Shown here one piece after another: positions 31,059 through 32,500 of a stretch of 32,500 nucleotides of DNA (within the stretch, counting starts at the first letter, position 1; the number at the start of each line of letters is the position of its first letter). The DNA is taken from positions 376,371 through 408,870 of the forward strand of contig NW_004754914.1 in the NCBI RefSeq assembly GCF_000188695.1, given 5' to 3'. A program made the translations under genes and the position numbers. This stretch comes from Salpingoeca rosetta (lineage: Eukaryota; Opisthokonta; Choanoflagellata; Craspedida; Salpingoecidae). The notes beneath the pieces are model-generated. The model was not told where the DNA came from. It saw only the letters and a list, made by a program, of their open reading frames with translations, and did not search any database.

Positions 31059-32500
31059 ATGGCGTCTCTCATGAAGGCAACCCGCGCGGCATCCCAGGCT
31101 GGCCGTGCTCTTGGCGCACGCGCTATGTCGTCGCAGACCCCGCAGATTGACGTTGAGGGCATCCTGGCCAACGCCGGCCTCACGGCAAAGGACGTCAACC
31201 AGGGCGTGTTCACTGGCAAGTGGCAGCAGGGCAAGGGCCAGGAGTACACCTCCCTGGACCCAGGCACCAACAACGGCATTGCCAGCGTCTCCTACGGCAC
31301 CCCCGAGCAGATGGAAGAGGCCATTGCCGCCGCAAAGGAGGCCTGGCCCGAGTGGGCAAAGCTCACCATGCCCGCCCGCGGCGACATTGTCCGTCAGATT
31401 GGCGACGCCCTCCGCGAGAACCTCGAGTCCCTCTCCCAAGTGGTCAGTTCAAACGTGTGATTGCTTTGTTTTTCGTGCATAATATGCAATATGCAATTGC
31501 CTTGGCGTTACTAGCTGGACATGTGTCGCCTTGTCATGGTCTTGAACGGCAACAGCAACGGCAACGGCAAAGTTCTGCTGCTACTGCTGCTGCTGCTGCT
31601 GCAGTTACTGCAGTTACTGCTACGTGCCACTGCTCACACGAACCCGCTTTTCTCCTCCGTGTGTTTCCGCTCTACCCATCTTGTTGTTGATAGCTGACGC
31701 TTGAGAACGGCAAGATCCTGCCCGAGGCCCGTGGCGAGGTGCAGGAGTTTGTCGACATTTGCGACTACGCTCTCGGCCTCAGCCGCTCCATCAACGGCAG
31801 CATCCTCCCCTCCGAGCGTAAGTAGACTAACATAAAGTCAAGTCTGTGCGCGCGTGTGTGTATGTGTATGCAGCGTGTGCATCATGTGCGTGTGTGTGCG
31901 CACATGCGTGCATACGTGTTGCCGCTTTGCGTGTTATCGCTGTCCGTGTTGTGGTGTATCATCTTTTTTTTTCTTTCTTTTTTTTCCTTTTCCTTCAAAG
32001 CTCACACGATTTTTACCTCACCCTAACCCACCCACCCACTCCTCCATTCCTCTCCTCTGCCAACGTTTCTTCTTCTTTTCCGCCAGGCCCTGACCATATG
32101 CTCATGGAGCAGTGGAACCCGCGCGGTCTCGTTGGCATGATCACCGCCTTCAACTTCCCTGTCGCCGTCGCCGGCTGGAACCTTGCCCTCTCCCTCGTTG
32201 CGGGCAACACGCACGTCTGGAAGGGCTCCCCAACCACCCCACTCACCAGCATTGCCCTCACCAAGGTCATGGCCGAGGTGCTTGAGCGCAACAACATCAA
32301 CCCGGCCATCATCTCCATGGTGTGCGGCGGCGCGGATGTTGGCCACACCCTGTGCGCCGACCGCCGCGTGGACCTCCTCTCCTTCACGGGCAGCACCAAG
32401 GTCGGCCGCGAGGTTGGCGTCACCGTCCAGTCCCGCTTTGGCCGCTCCCTGCTCGAGCTCGGCGGCAACAACGCCATTGTCGTCATGGATGACGCCGATC
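31059..32500 (+). CDS. ALDH7A1: ALDH7A1/antiquitin-type aldehyde dehydrogenase (3' end outside window)
   Basis: Exons 31059-31442, 31694-31817 and 32088 to beyond 32500. The ATG sits in a good context (A at -3, G at +4). The first 25 residues contain five Arg or Lys and no acidic residue ([20 protein letters not shown]), a typical mitochondrial presequence. The body follows antiquitin closely: [25 protein letters not shown], the cofactor-site motifs [20 protein letters not shown] and [14 protein letters not shown], and the catalytic-Glu motif LELGGNN. The catalytic Cys lies past the window. Family members oxidise alpha-aminoadipic semialdehyde in lysine breakdown, with NAD+ as cofactor, and also act on betaine and lipid aldehydes. 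Splice joins restore QVLTLENGK and [12 protein letters not shown] without gaps. Confidence 0.95.

Noticed and set aside
1..32500. Bacterial-type systems, transposons, tRNA or rRNA genes
   Set aside because: Intron-rich eukaryotic genes account for the window. No transposase or reverse-transcriptase motif, terminal inverted repeat, tRNA box pattern or rRNA-like sequence was seen.

Overview
The window is eukaryotic nuclear DNA from a gene-dense, intron-rich genome. Every coding exon I could join is bounded by GT-AG introns, most exons are 50-250 bp, and nearly every intron is filled with GT/CA or related microsatellites. CRELD, CAP-Gly, nephrocystin-3-type and mucin/sushi proteins in GC-rich, closely spaced genes suggest a unicellular holozoan, most likely a choanoflagellate of the Salpingoeca type. 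That is inference from gene content and style; no species marker was tested.

Layout. (1) 1-6744, plus: the 3' part of a nephrocystin-3-like protein with a STAND/NACHT-type NTPase followed by tetratricopeptide repeats, 21 exons. (2) 6959-8913, plus: a secreted protein with a pure Thr tract, a coiled coil, two sushi-like modules and an unrecognised C-terminal domain, two exons. (3) 9421-13692, plus: a complete 15-exon CRELD-family ER protein that gains a C-terminal H-type-lectin-like domain and ends in KDEL. (4) 27692-14193, minus: 22 exons that join in frame into one protein of about 2683 residues with a central CAP-Gly domain, coiled coils, long low-complexity tracts and a single C-terminal membrane segment. 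(5) 30587-28830, minus: an ankyrin-repeat protein in one open frame, with a 333-nt in-frame segment that looks like an intron. (6) 31059 to the window end, plus: the 5' part of an ALDH7A1/antiquitin aldehyde dehydrogenase with a mitochondrial-type presequence.

The genes do not form an operon or an obvious pathway. Genes 3 and 4 converge, genes 5 and 6 diverge from a shared region of about 470 bp, and the rest are head to tail. Two have cytoskeletal or ciliary themes (nephrocystin-3-like, CAP-Gly), two enter the secretory pathway (sushi protein, CRELD-lectin), and one is probably mitochondrial.

The strongest leads are the CAP-Gly/tail-membrane protein as a possible microtubule-to-membrane tether, the CRELD-lectin fusion in the ER lumen, and introns whose GU-rich 5' arms and CA-rich 3' arms are complementary in the transcript. 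I saw no tRNA, rRNA, CRISPR array, transposon or bacterial element.
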